From the NCBI GenBank assembly GCA_020722705.1, contig DYKI01000003.1, forward strand, positions 1 through 64,000: DNA of 64,000 nt. The letters are read 5' to 3'. The translations under genes and the position numbers were made by a program. The first letter of the stretch is position 1. Each line of letters starts with the position of its first letter. The stretch comes from Chthonomonas calidirosea. Lineage in GTDB: Bacteria > Armatimonadota > Chthonomonadetes > Chthonomonadales > CAJBBX01. A model generated the notes under the pieces. It searched no databases, was not told the DNA's origin, and saw only the letters and a list, made by a program, of their open reading frames with translations. Of this stretch, positions 27,559 through 36,792 are shown one piece after another.

Positions 27559-30500
27559 GGGAGCCTCCGATCTGGAATCTGAATCATGGGTGGGACGGCC
27601 AGGCGTGTTCTGTCGGCTTCGCCGATACCTGGACCCTGTGCGTTCGGATAGAACCTGTAGGATACAACCTGCATGCGCGCATCTCGGCTTACGAACCCGA
27701 CGCCTCCCCACTCCGAGGCGTCCCAGTACGCGAGTGAGGCCGAGGGTGCGAGCGTGACGCAGGAGTGCGACCATCCGTTACCGCGAACCTCATACCACAC
27801 AACCGGGCCGCCGCCCGTCATGCCCTCGGCTTCGCCACGTCCGTCTATGGCGGCTGAGCGTCCCGCTGAGTCTCGTATTTGTCCGGACGCCATGTAGAAC
27901 GCCCTGCACAGGATGCCGACGACGGGCTCCATCAGCGTGCGAACGTCGAAGCGATCATCGTAGAAGGTGTACTCCTTGACGTACCGGATGTCCTTCGTGA
28001 GCTGCTTCCGGACCTGGACGATGGTTCGGACGGGGCCATCCGACAGGATTCCGGTGGTGCATGACATGCCGGCCTCGTCCGTCCAGCCGGTCTCCGCCGA
28101 CGAGGCAAGTATCTTCGAGATCGCCGGTATCGCTTTGTGTTGCCGGGCGATGACGGCCAGGTTCCTGAGAACTCCCTCATGCAAATCTGCCGAATACGTA
28201 ACCGCGCGGACGTTGTGGCCGTCGGGAGTCACGCGCGCGGACACGTGGGGCAGCAGTCCGAGTCGGCTGCCGCGTGGTGCGTTCCATACCACGGAGAAGC
28301 TCCGTCTGCTGTGGGCGGGGAACGCACCTTGCGGAACGAAGCACAGCACGCGCTCGTTCTGGAGAACGTCCACCTGGCTGGGGCATGGACGCATCACACC
28401 GGCCACATCCTCGAAGACACGCACGGAGGCAGGATCCGCGTTGTCCCAAGGCATCGGAGTGACGATTGGTTGGGCCGTCCGGTCAATGTTGCCTGCTTCG
28501 ACGACGACGGTGGCCGACTTCGCCCAGGTTCGTGGGAGCTTACGCACATACACCGGAAGTGACAGCTCATTGTCGGCCAGGCACAGGTCCTGCTCGGATG
28601 ACTGCACACGGAAGATCAGCCGCCTACGACCATCAAGCCGACTGGTTGGGATGCGCAGCCGGACCATGGTTGTTCCACGCGGGGCAATGGCGATCATGCG
28701 TGAAGTCACAAGTCGTCCAGGTCCTGCACGATCGCAGAACACCATGACCGTGCATCTGGCCGGCGTCCGGCGGCCTCGGTTTGCGATGGACAGGACAGCC
28801 TCCGCGGGTTGCCCATGGCCGACGTCAGTCGCAGTGAGGTGTGACTCAGCGCTTATCCTCAGGTCCGGTGCCGCTGCAGCGTGACCATACAGCACCTCGT
28901 ATGTGCCGGGCGAGATCATCCGATGACCTCCGCGAGCGATCCGCCCGACCTGCGCCTGCCGCCCGCCGCCCGGTTGGACGGGGTAGATGAGCGCCTCGGA
29001 TGGCCGGCCGTCAATGGGCATATCAGCCCACTCAAGGCGTACACCTCGCGATCCGGACACACGCAACCCGATGCAGCCGGCCCCGCAGACCCATGCCGCC
29101 ACCGTGCGTCCCGCCTGCTCCCGGTATGTCCAGTCGGACCCGCGGCAAATCGTGACAGTCTGCCCTGCAATGATGGCCCGCGTCATTCGCAGCGTCGGGC
29201 CGCGAACCGCAAACCCGTTCTGCGGCAAGGAGACGGTTTCATTGGGAAGCCGGAGTGCCTGTGTGGCATGTCCGAAGTTGACGAAGCATGTGGTGCCGTC
29301 GGCAAAGCGCGTTCGCTGAAGCGACCGATCGGATGTCAGGAAGCGGTGTTCGGTCATCTCCAGGTGGGCAACCGACCTGTGTACGGCGGTGGCGATGGTC
29401 GCCGTACGCAGGAAAGCGGATCGGTTACGATTCCAGGAGCCGTCGGCGTTGGCCCAGAGCATCGGCATCGTTCCGTAAAGGACATTGAACGCGTCCTTCT
29501 TGTCGGTCAGGTCGGGTGCCGCTTCGAGCAGGAAGTCATTCGAGTCACCCCAGTACCACGTGCTCGCCACGCAGTCATGGAACACAAGCTGCCACAATGG
29601 GACGCGGTAGGCGTGGCCAATCCCCCAGCGTTCATAGTTGTCCCATGTGTCTGTCTTGTACGGTCCATCGAAGGTTTCGGACCTGCTCTTTGGGCGAATC
29701 AGGTGGCCCGCAGGCCAGGCGAACTGATAGCTGCTGAGCATGCCCTCAACATAACTGAGGTAGGGAACGGCCCACCAGATGCCGTGTTCGCCTCCGGCTG
29801 CCAGGCCAAGGCGAGTCACGGCGCTGAGAAGGCGCTCGCCGCATTGCCGCTTGCCCGTGCGCGACAGCGGGTGCTTGGGATCGAAGCACTCGTAGAGCCC
29901 CTCAGCGGTCGTGACGTCAATGAAGCGACCCAGGAATGGGAGTTCCTTCAGCCGGTCGCTGATGACGCGACGGGCCGTGCTCTCCCAGAGTGCCGGGCAC
30001 CGCTTCATGTACTGCGTCTTCTTGTCGTATGTCAGCCAGGCTTTCATCCGGCTCTGGTCCCGGTTCATTACGGCGGCGTCCGGGAGGTTATCGTGGCTGC
30101 TGTCCGGGGGCTTGCCGGCCTCTACAGGCAGGATGTCGGTATAGTTGTCGTATTCAGATGAGAGGTAGCCAAGCGCGTTGATTGCGCGCATCTGACCCGC
30201 GCTGCACGCTCCGTGGATGAGCATCCTGCGCACGCCCTGTGCGTGCGCCTCCTGAGCGAATGACAGCGACGCGTCGCCCCACACGTCAACGGCCCCGTAA
30301 AGGCGTTTCACGTTGGGATTCCTGCGCGCCTTGTCTGCGAGACGCACAAGGATCCCGTGCTTCCGTGCATAGCTTCGATACGCCTTGGCCATGGCCACGT
30401 AGCCGCCAGTTTCAATGAACCGATATTGGACGCGGCGAGGATAGGCGAACCGGCCCTGAGAAGGCAGCCAGCCGATGCGCGGTGCACGGACGTCAGAGCC

Positions 30501-31121
30501 TGAGATATGCGCCGGCTGCATATCAACGCAAGCGTCATCGCTGGTCTCGATGATGGCGATATAGCCGGAACCATTGAGGCCATCGGCAACACCAAACCAG
30601 GGCATGTCGAGCCGGTCTGCCGCAAGCCAGGGTTTGGGGAACGGCGTAAGGTTCAACGGGTACAGGTGACCGTCACAGTAGTCGGCTGCCGCGAGGTAGG
30701 CAGCAGGAGTCAGGGGCAGGAAAGAGTCGATGCCGAAGATGTTGGTGAACGGTGCGTCGCGATCTGCCCGATCGGTCTCGACGGAAAGGTCAGGACTTGT
30801 GGGGCTAAGCGTCACGGTGGTGATGACCGTCTGGCTGCCCGCTGTAGTCGTGAACCGTACGCCGTTGGGGACACGGGTGATTTCTCGAAACGGGTTTCGG
30901 TCGGGGCGTCCGGCAGGCGGAGGCTGCAACCACGACTTGCGGCACCGCCGGTCGTATACGCTGATGGACGCGGTCTCCGGTTCGATCTTGACGCGCAAGG
31001 CCCGGTTCTCGATCACTGTGGGCGAGCCGAGGGCGCGCATGGGCCACAGGCAGCAGGCAAGCGGCACCAAACTGTGTGTGAGGACACGGCCGGCGCTGAC
31101 GGACGCACTATACGGGGGCAT
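27555..31121 (-). CDS. Large secreted glycoside hydrolase-like protein (DUF5696 / GH101-like) with CARDB-like region
   Basis: 1188-aa ORF from M(31121). VTTAEGLYECFDPKHPLSRTGKRQCGERLLSAVTRLGLAAGGEHGIWWAVPYLSYVEGM, DNYERWGIGHAYRVPLWQLVFHDCV. Confidence 0.6.
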   Translation of the reverse strand: MPPYSASVSAGRVLTHSLVPLACCLWPMRALGSPTVIENRALRVKIEPETASISVYDRRCRKSWLQPPPAGRPDRNPFREITRVPNGVRFTTTAGSQTVITTVTLSPTSPDLSVETDRADRDAPFTNIFGIDSFLPLTPAAYLAAADYCDGHLYPLNLTPFPKPWLAADRLDMPWFGVADGLNGSGYIAIIETSDDACVDMQPAHISGSDVRAPRIGWLPSQGRFAYPRRVQYRFIETGGYVAMAKAYRSYARKHGILVRLADKARRNPNVKRLYGAVDVWGDASLSFAQEAHAQGVRRMLIHGACSAGQMRAINALGYLSSEYDNYTDILPVEAGKPPDSSHDNLPDAAVMNRDQSRMKAWLTYDKKTQYMKRCPALWESTARRVISDRLKELPFLGRFIDVTTAEGLYECFDPKHPLSRTGKRQCGERLLSAVTRLGLAAGGEHGIWWAVPYLSYVEGMLSSYQFAWPAGHLIRPKSRSETFDGPYKTDTWDNYERWGIGHAYRVPLWQLVFHDCVASTWYWGDSNDFLLEAAPDLTDKKDAFNVLYGTMPMLWANADGSWNRNRSAFLRTATIATAVHRSVAHLEMTEHRFLTSDRSLQRTRFADGTTCFVNFGHATQALRLPNETVSLPQNGFAVRGPTLRMTRAIIAGQTVTICRGSDWTYREQAGRTVAAWVCGAGCIGLRVSGSRGVRLEWADMPIDGRPSEALIYPVQPGGGRQAQVGRIARGGHRMISPGTYEVLYGHAAAAPDLRISAESHLTATDVGHGQPAEAVLSIANRGRRTPARCTVMVFCDRAGPGRLVTSRMIAIAPRGTTMVRLRIPTSRLDGRRRLIFRVQSSEQDLCLADNELSLPVYVRKLPRTWAKSATVVVEAGNIDRTAQPIVTPMPWDNADPASVRVFEDVAGVMRPCPSQVDVLQNERVLCFVPQGAFPAHSRRSFSVVWNAPRGSRLGLLPHVSARVTPDGHNVRAVTYSADLHEGVLRNLAVIARQHKAIPAISKILASSAETGWTDEAGMSCTTGILSDGPVRTIVQVRKQLTKDIRYVKEYTFYDDRFDVRTLMEPVVGILCRAFYMASGQIRDSAGRSAAIDGRGEAEGMTGGGPVVWYEVRGNGWSHSCVTLAPSASLAYWDASEWGGVGFVSRDARMQVVSYRFYPNAQGPGIGEADRTRLAVPPMIQIPDRRLP

Positions 31122-32469
31122 TTGCTTCCTCGCTTGGCGATCGGGCGCCGTCGTCAGGTGAAGACGCTTCGCGCTCACCTGCAGAGCGGCTTCCTCGGAC
31201 GGGCGGCATTGCGAAAGCAGCAACGACACCGGTTGCGGACACGCCCGCCGCCGCTGCGAACACAGCATGGTAGCCAAGCGCCGCTGCAATGAGACCGCCG
31301 ATGGGCCCATACATGGCAGAAGGCGTCTGGCATACGCTGGCGACCCCGACCGCGAGCGGGCGCTCCGACTCGTTGGCTGCCTCCAACAACGCTGTTGACA
31401 TCACCATCCATACTCCGTCCATCACGGCCCCGAGGAGAGCGAACACGCCGAACATCAACCATGGTTCGCCGGTCAACGACAGCAGTGCGACGATTGGTGT
31501 GCACGCGATCGTCAGGGCTATTCCCCGAACGCCGACCGTCGTGCCGAACCGATCGGAAAACCAGCCCCAGAGCGGCCCCGCCGCGATGCGCCCGATACTC
31601 TGGGCAACGGTATACAGCCCCACCATGCGCAACGAAACCCCCAGCTCACGCTGGGCGAAGAGGACGTAGAACGGTGCGGCGATCCCGGCGCCGTCGAGCA
31701 GTATCCTGGTCACGATAAGCATACGGAGCCTGGGGGAGCCTCGCAGCATCGGAACGGCCAGCCTGACGTACTGCGTGAATGTGGGCCGCTGCTCCTCGCC
31801 GCCGGCGGTGCCCGGTGGCTCGACAATCATACTCAGTCCCAGTTCGGATCCCATGGCGCCAACGAACCAGAAGCTGCCCAGAATGGCGAAGTTCAGAGGA
31901 TACGGCCAGGCGGGTGAGTTGAGCACCGACGCTGCAACAAGCCCGGCGCCCGCCGCACACAGGCCGGCGCTTAGTTGCATCGCCCCGAAGAAGCGGCCCC
32001 GGACGCGCACAGGAATAGCCTTGGCCACGATATCGAACCAGGAAACTGCGCAAGCGCCGTCCATCAGCCAGAACAGCGCCGTTACCGATATGACCCACGC
32101 GAGCGCCAGACTCGGGCGGGAGTCGGCCACGAGCACGACCAACGGGATGGTGAACAGGCCAACGCGCGCTATGGCGCAGGTCGTCAGCATGAACCCCTTG
32201 TGAAGCGCACGCCCGTGGATGTAGTGCGCCGCAATCAGAGCGGGCAAGGTGTACCCCAGCACCTGGACCAAGCGGGTCATGCCTATCAGGGCATCCGAGG
32301 CTCCGAGCTTGCGCAAGAGAACCGGGTAGACGGTTGAGCTGTCGAAGAAAGCAAAGCCGCACATGAACGACGCGGCCTCGGCCACGAGCAGGGCGGCGTT
32401 GCGACGGAAATGCCTGGCGGCGATGTCCTGACCCACGGCCGGGCTGCCGGGGCTCGGCGTCAGGTTCAC
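31108..32469 (-). CDS. Major facilitator superfamily transporter
   Basis: 12-TM pattern, GWFSDRFGTTVGVRG, AIPVRVRGRFFGAMQ. Confidence 0.87.
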   Translation of the reverse strand: MNLTPSPGSPAVGQDIAARHFRRNAALLVAEAASFMCGFAFFDSSTVYPVLLRKLGASDALIGMTRLVQVLGYTLPALIAAHYIHGRALHKGFMLTTCAIARVGLFTIPLVVLVADSRPSLALAWVISVTALFWLMDGACAVSWFDIVAKAIPVRVRGRFFGAMQLSAGLCAAGAGLVAASVLNSPAWPYPLNFAILGSFWFVGAMGSELGLSMIVEPPGTAGGEEQRPTFTQYVRLAVPMLRGSPRLRMLIVTRILLDGAGIAAPFYVLFAQRELGVSLRMVGLYTVAQSIGRIAAGPLWGWFSDRFGTTVGVRGIALTIACTPIVALLSLTGEPWLMFGVFALLGAVMDGVWMVMSTALLEAANESERPLAVGVASVCQTPSAMYGPIGGLIAAALGYHAVFAAAAGVSATGVVAAFAMPPVRGSRSAGEREASSPDDGARSPSEEANAPV

Positions 32470-32471
32470 GT

Positions 32472-33080
32472 CTAAGAACTGGTTGATGGTGCGTTGCGGG
32501 CCTTGCGCATCTCCTCGAGAAGGGGCACGATCCGGTCGTAGACGATGATCGTCTCACGAATCCACAGGTTAAAGAACTGGGCGTCGGTGCCGTCGGCGGT
32601 TCGGAAGTCGCGGCGAGCCATGGCGACGATTTCTCTGATTTGTCGCTCGGTCAGCACCGCACGTATGCCGTCGGACACCAACTTCAGGTTCTTGTCTTGT
32701 TCGACCTTGCGGCGATCGGCGAAGTCCTTCTGCAACTGCTTGATGCGGTCGTCGAGCTCCTGCGGGATACTGCCGCCGGAGAGCAGTTTGCGGCGCGTGT
32801 CGGCAATCTGGTTGGCGACAGCCTTGAGCGGTTCGACGGCAAGCTCGATGATGCGGCGGTTGTACGCCTTTTGGCGTTCCTTGATCAGCGGGATGATCTT
32901 ATCGAGTTGTCCAGCCGTCAGGTTCAGGGGGTTCAGCAGCCGAAGCTTATCGAGGTCATCTATGTGGGCGAAAATGGCTTCGGTCTCGCGAGGCATAACC
33001 GGGTCGTCCTGGGCTGTGGCCGGTCGCGCGCCGTATGCGATCAGGACTGTGGAGACGAGGACGAATAGTGTTCGGACCAT
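32472..33080 (-). CDS. Secreted helical protein (Spy/CpxP-like), function unknown
   Basis: Signal peptide MVRTLFVLVSTVLIAYGARPATA, LTAGQLDKIIPLIKERQ, RDFRTADGTDAQFFNLWIRETI. Confidence 0.6.
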   Translation of the reverse strand: MVRTLFVLVSTVLIAYGARPATAQDDPVMPRETEAIFAHIDDLDKLRLLNPLNLTAGQLDKIIPLIKERQKAYNRRIIELAVEPLKAVANQIADTRRKLLSGGSIPQELDDRIKQLQKDFADRRKVEQDKNLKLVSDGIRAVLTERQIREIVAMARRDFRTADGTDAQFFNLWIRETIIVYDRIVPLLEEMRKARNAPSTSS

Positions 33081-33255
33081 GGTGACCTCCAGTGCGCCGA
33101 ACCAGGGCCGCGGCGATCGCGACCTCCACCTTTGGCCGACGCGCGTATAGGTTACCCAATCGGGCGCTCATTGGAAGGTTCATCACGGCATCACGGAGAA
33201 ACACCGATCGGAGCTGCCCGGCCGCGAGCGAAGGGGGCCTGCTCCGGGAGATAAG

Positions 33256-36200
33256 ATGATCCTTTCATTTGCGCTCCTGTGCGTGTCCATGGCATCGGCC
33301 ATGGCGCCCGAGTCCGTGCTTCTGCATGACTTCCGTGACACCTCGGCGTGGCGGCTGCACCAGGATGGTGGACGAGGAGTGGCAACCGTCCGCGATTCGA
33401 GCGGCATGCGCATAACGTACACGGATGCGCCTCCGCACTGGGGCAATCTCGTGGCGGCATGCAAGGTTCCGCGTCGTGCGGTAGGTCTGGCCGTTCGCCT
33501 TACCAAGCATCACGCATCACCGCGCGCTGCCATGCATATCTGGCTGCTTGAGCCTGACGGTGATGCGTGGCTGCTGGAAGTTCGATCGGGCAGCGACGGA
33601 TTCGGGAGATGGAAGGCCGGGCGCCAATCGCTGGTGATGCCCATCGGAGCGTTTCAGTTTCAATCCCGTGGGCCGGGAACCCGGAACATGCCGTCCTGCG
33701 ACCGTATCCTGATCGGGTGTAACTACGGGGATCTCGATGTCACCATGGAAAGGATGGAGTGGATCATGGCACAGGAACTACAGCGCGATCTGCCCGATCC
33801 TGAGCCGGTGAAGATCGTTCAAGGCAGGCTCGGCTCGGTCGGCATCCTCAGGATGACGGGCGCACTCCCGCTGGGGGGCTTGCCGACCCATCAGCCGGAG
33901 CGACTTGCAGCCGTGCTGGAATCGGCGGGTTTCGGGGTCACGCTGCTCTCGCCAAGCCAGATGCGTGCTGAGGGAGCCCTTAGCCGCAACGTGCTTGATG
34001 CAGTGATCCTGCCCTATGGTCCGTTTTTTCCGGAGGAGTGTCGTGACGCCTTCATACGTTACCTCAAAGGCGGGGGATCGTTTCTGAGCGCCGACGGCTA
34101 TGCGTTCGACCGGCTTATCAGGCGGGCGCGATCGGGCTGGACGGACACGCTGTCCGCAGTCACCGCTGAGCAAGCATCATCGGCACTCGCAACCGCATCT
34201 GGGGCGATGAACACACGCCACGGACGACAGGGCGATGCCATGTGGTTCGGCCCAGAGCAAATCGGCGTCTTCGATCCCGGCTTCCCTCTCACGAACTGCG
34301 TATCTGCTCGGGCATCGGCGTGGTATCGGGCCGTGGGTGGCAGGGACATCGTGTATCGTTGGACGCGCGGAGTGACTGGATACGCGTCGTGTGCTTTGAC
34401 CGGTGACAATAACCCGGTCTTCCCCCCGACCTATCGGCGCTGGATCCCGCTTCTGGAAGGGAAGGATGCGTCGGGACGCGATCGAGGGGCTGTGCTGGCT
34501 CTCGTCCGGAACTACGCCGGCGCGTTCCGTGGCTCATCGTGGGCGTTCAGCGGACTCACCGACGGCACCGACATCCTTCTGGGCGACGCGAGCAAGCGGG
34601 CGCTCCTCGTGGATGTGGTACGCCGGCTCGTCGAGGGAGTATTCCTGCACGGTTTGGCGACGGAGTACCCGTTGTACAAGGCCGGTGAGACCGTGACAGC
34701 GCGCGTGAAGGCTGCGTGCTTTGGACGGAGTGACTTTAGCGGGACGCTGACGTTCAGATTCTCCACCGGCGAGAGGCGGAGCCTCAGTGTGCGCCTGCGA
34801 GCGGGAGAGGAGGCGACACTGTCGGTTGAGGTTCCGGCTCGGTCGGTGCGGACCGGGTACGTGCCCTTTGCCGCGCGGCTTGCCGGCGCGTCAGGCGTCG
34901 TTGACGAGATCAGGAGCGGCTTTTGCGTTGAGAACAAGGCGGTGGTTGCGTCAGGGCCGAGGGTGGAGTGGCGCGGGAACTACTTCACGCTCAACGGCAG
35001 ACCGCAGATCATTCTGGGATCGAATCAGACAGGCATGATGTTCTTCGCCGAAGGCGAAGGGCCCGCGACGTGGGAACGCGACTTCGCGATAATGGCACGC
35101 GCGGGTCTCCGTGTGCTTCGCATTCTTCACTTCTCGCCGTTCGCCGCGAATGGATATCAGGGACAGGCTGCCAACAGCCCTGCCGACCTCGTGAACCGTC
35201 CCGAGCGCCTGTGTCGGCAGATGGATGCTATCGTGCAGACCGCCCAGCGACATGGGATCGTAGTGTTCCTGACCTTGCATGATTGGATGCCGGTGGGGCT
35301 CACGGACAGCGATCTGCAACATCAGCGGGAGTGGAACCGGTTCTGGGCGGCGCGCTATCGCGACGTTCCTGGCATCATCTACGACGTTCAGAACGAGCCA
35401 TCGGTGGACGTGCCCGATCGGCCTGACATCGTCGCCCTCTGGAATGGATGGCTGCGGGGCCGATACGGAACGGACGAGGAGCTCAGGCGTGTATGGCACG
35501 TTTCCCCACCCGAGGCTGCCATGCCATTAGTGCCGCTTTCTGGCGGACCGGAACGATGGGAAAACGTTCGTGCGGCCGACAGGAAGCGATTCGAGGAGTA
35601 TCTCCTCAACCGCTGGGCCGAGGCCAATGTCAAGGGTGTGAAGGAAGGCGATCACGACGCCCTGGTTTGTATCGGATATCTGCCTTCCATGAGTCCGGCC
35701 GACAAAGTCCTTGGCGTGAAACACACCGACTTTTCGAACATGCACTACTACGGTCCCGTGGATGGACTGCCAATGGAGCTGGCGCTCATTGATCGCCGCG
35801 CCTACGGGAAGGGACTGACGCTCGGCGAGTTCGGTGCGATGGAAGCCCATGCGCGGCGCAATGCCGGTGCGGATGGCATGCCCGTTGAAGCGTCTGTCGA
35901 GCGATTCGCCCACACGGTACATGCTGCGGTCGGCTTGGGCGCAGCCATGATCTGCAACTGGTCTCTCAAGGAAATGGACCAGATGGTGTTTCCTTGGGGC
36001 CTGTATCAGCGAAACACACCGGCAGCCAAACCATGGGCCGAAACGTATGGGGCTATGGCGCGCGCTCTGGAGGCATTCGAGCCGGAATATCGAGCGCCCG
36101 AGACCTTCATTCTGATACCCGACGCGCACCGCATCGGCCCACGTTACGAGGAGCTGCATGCTGCGATCAGGCGAAGCGTCGGAACCCTCCTCGACCTTAA

Positions 36201-36792
36201 TGTACCCTTCGGCATGCTCAACGAGGAGGATTTCGGGACGCCGCCCGCCTCAGCCAGGGTGATCGTCTGGCCTATACCGTACTGCCCGAACGATCGTACG
36301 TTCGACGCTGTTCGGCGATGGGTGCACGAAGGGGGAACCCTGTATTTGTCCGGGAGCGTCGCGTTCGACGATTCACGGAGACCCAACCGGGCAGGTCGGA
36401 TGGTCGCGCTCGGCCTGACGGGCGGCCAGACGGCTCCCTTTGAGCCATGGACGGGGGCGCCGCTGCAGAGAACATCCGTCGGAAAGGGCCATGTTGTGTA
36501 CTCGCCTGATCCGGTCGAGCTCCGTGACTCGGCACAGACTCCGTCCGTGTACTCCGAGGCGCTCTCGGCGGCAGGCGTCCGTCCGGTCCCTGTTCGGACC
36601 AATGGAGGTCGCGTACGCGCCCAGCTTCTCCATGGACGACGCGGGACCGCTCTGTATGTATTCGAGCGGATGGACGATGGCCACCACCCTGTGCGCGCGT
36701 GGGTAGAGAACACGTCGGTGGCCATCACCCTGGGCCGACGCGCATGCGCCTTTGTACTCGTTGATGAACGCGGCAAGGCGAGGCGGCTATAG
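33256..36792 (+). CDS. Large secreted GH5/GH42-like glycoside hydrolase with GATase-like domains on both sides of the TIM barrel
   Basis: YFTLNGRPQIILGSNQTG..DFAIMARAGLRVLRILHFSPF..IIYDVQNEPSVD..LTLGEFGAMEA. GATase-like AVILPYGPFFPEECRDAFIRYLKGGGSFLS and VIVWPIPYCPNDRTFDAVRRWVHEGGTLYLSG. Confidence 0.72.
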   Translation: MILSFALLCVSMASAMAPESVLLHDFRDTSAWRLHQDGGRGVATVRDSSGMRITYTDAPPHWGNLVAACKVPRRAVGLAVRLTKHHASPRAAMHIWLLEPDGDAWLLEVRSGSDGFGRWKAGRQSLVMPIGAFQFQSRGPGTRNMPSCDRILIGCNYGDLDVTMERMEWIMAQELQRDLPDPEPVKIVQGRLGSVGILRMTGALPLGGLPTHQPERLAAVLESAGFGVTLLSPSQMRAEGALSRNVLDAVILPYGPFFPEECRDAFIRYLKGGGSFLSADGYAFDRLIRRARSGWTDTLSAVTAEQASSALATASGAMNTRHGRQGDAMWFGPEQIGVFDPGFPLTNCVSARASAWYRAVGGRDIVYRWTRGVTGYASCALTGDNNPVFPPTYRRWIPLLEGKDASGRDRGAVLALVRNYAGAFRGSSWAFSGLTDGTDILLGDASKRALLVDVVRRLVEGVFLHGLATEYPLYKAGETVTARVKAACFGRSDFSGTLTFRFSTGERRSLSVRLRAGEEATLSVEVPARSVRTGYVPFAARLAGASGVVDEIRSGFCVENKAVVASGPRVEWRGNYFTLNGRPQIILGSNQTGMMFFAEGEGPATWERDFAIMARAGLRVLRILHFSPFAANGYQGQAANSPADLVNRPERLCRQMDAIVQTAQRHGIVVFLTLHDWMPVGLTDSDLQHQREWNRFWAARYRDVPGIIYDVQNEPSVDVPDRPDIVALWNGWLRGRYGTDEELRRVWHVSPPEAAMPLVPLSGGPERWENVRAADRKRFEEYLLNRWAEANVKGVKEGDHDALVCIGYLPSMSPADKVLGVKHTDFSNMHYYGPVDGLPMELALIDRRAYGKGLTLGEFGAMEAHARRNAGADGMPVEASVERFAHTVHAAVGLGAAMICNWSLKEMDQMVFPWGLYQRNTPAAKPWAETYGAMARALEAFEPEYRAPETFILIPDAHRIGPRYEELHAAIRRSVGTLLDLNVPFGMLNEEDFGTPPASARVIVWPIPYCPNDRTFDAVRRWVHEGGTLYLSGSVAFDDSRRPNRAGRMVALGLTGGQTAPFEPWTGAPLQRTSVGKGHVVYSPDPVELRDSAQTPSVYSEALSAAGVRPVPVRTNGGRVRAQLLHGRRGTALYVFERMDDGHHPVRAWVENTSVAITLGRRACAFVLVDERGKARRL

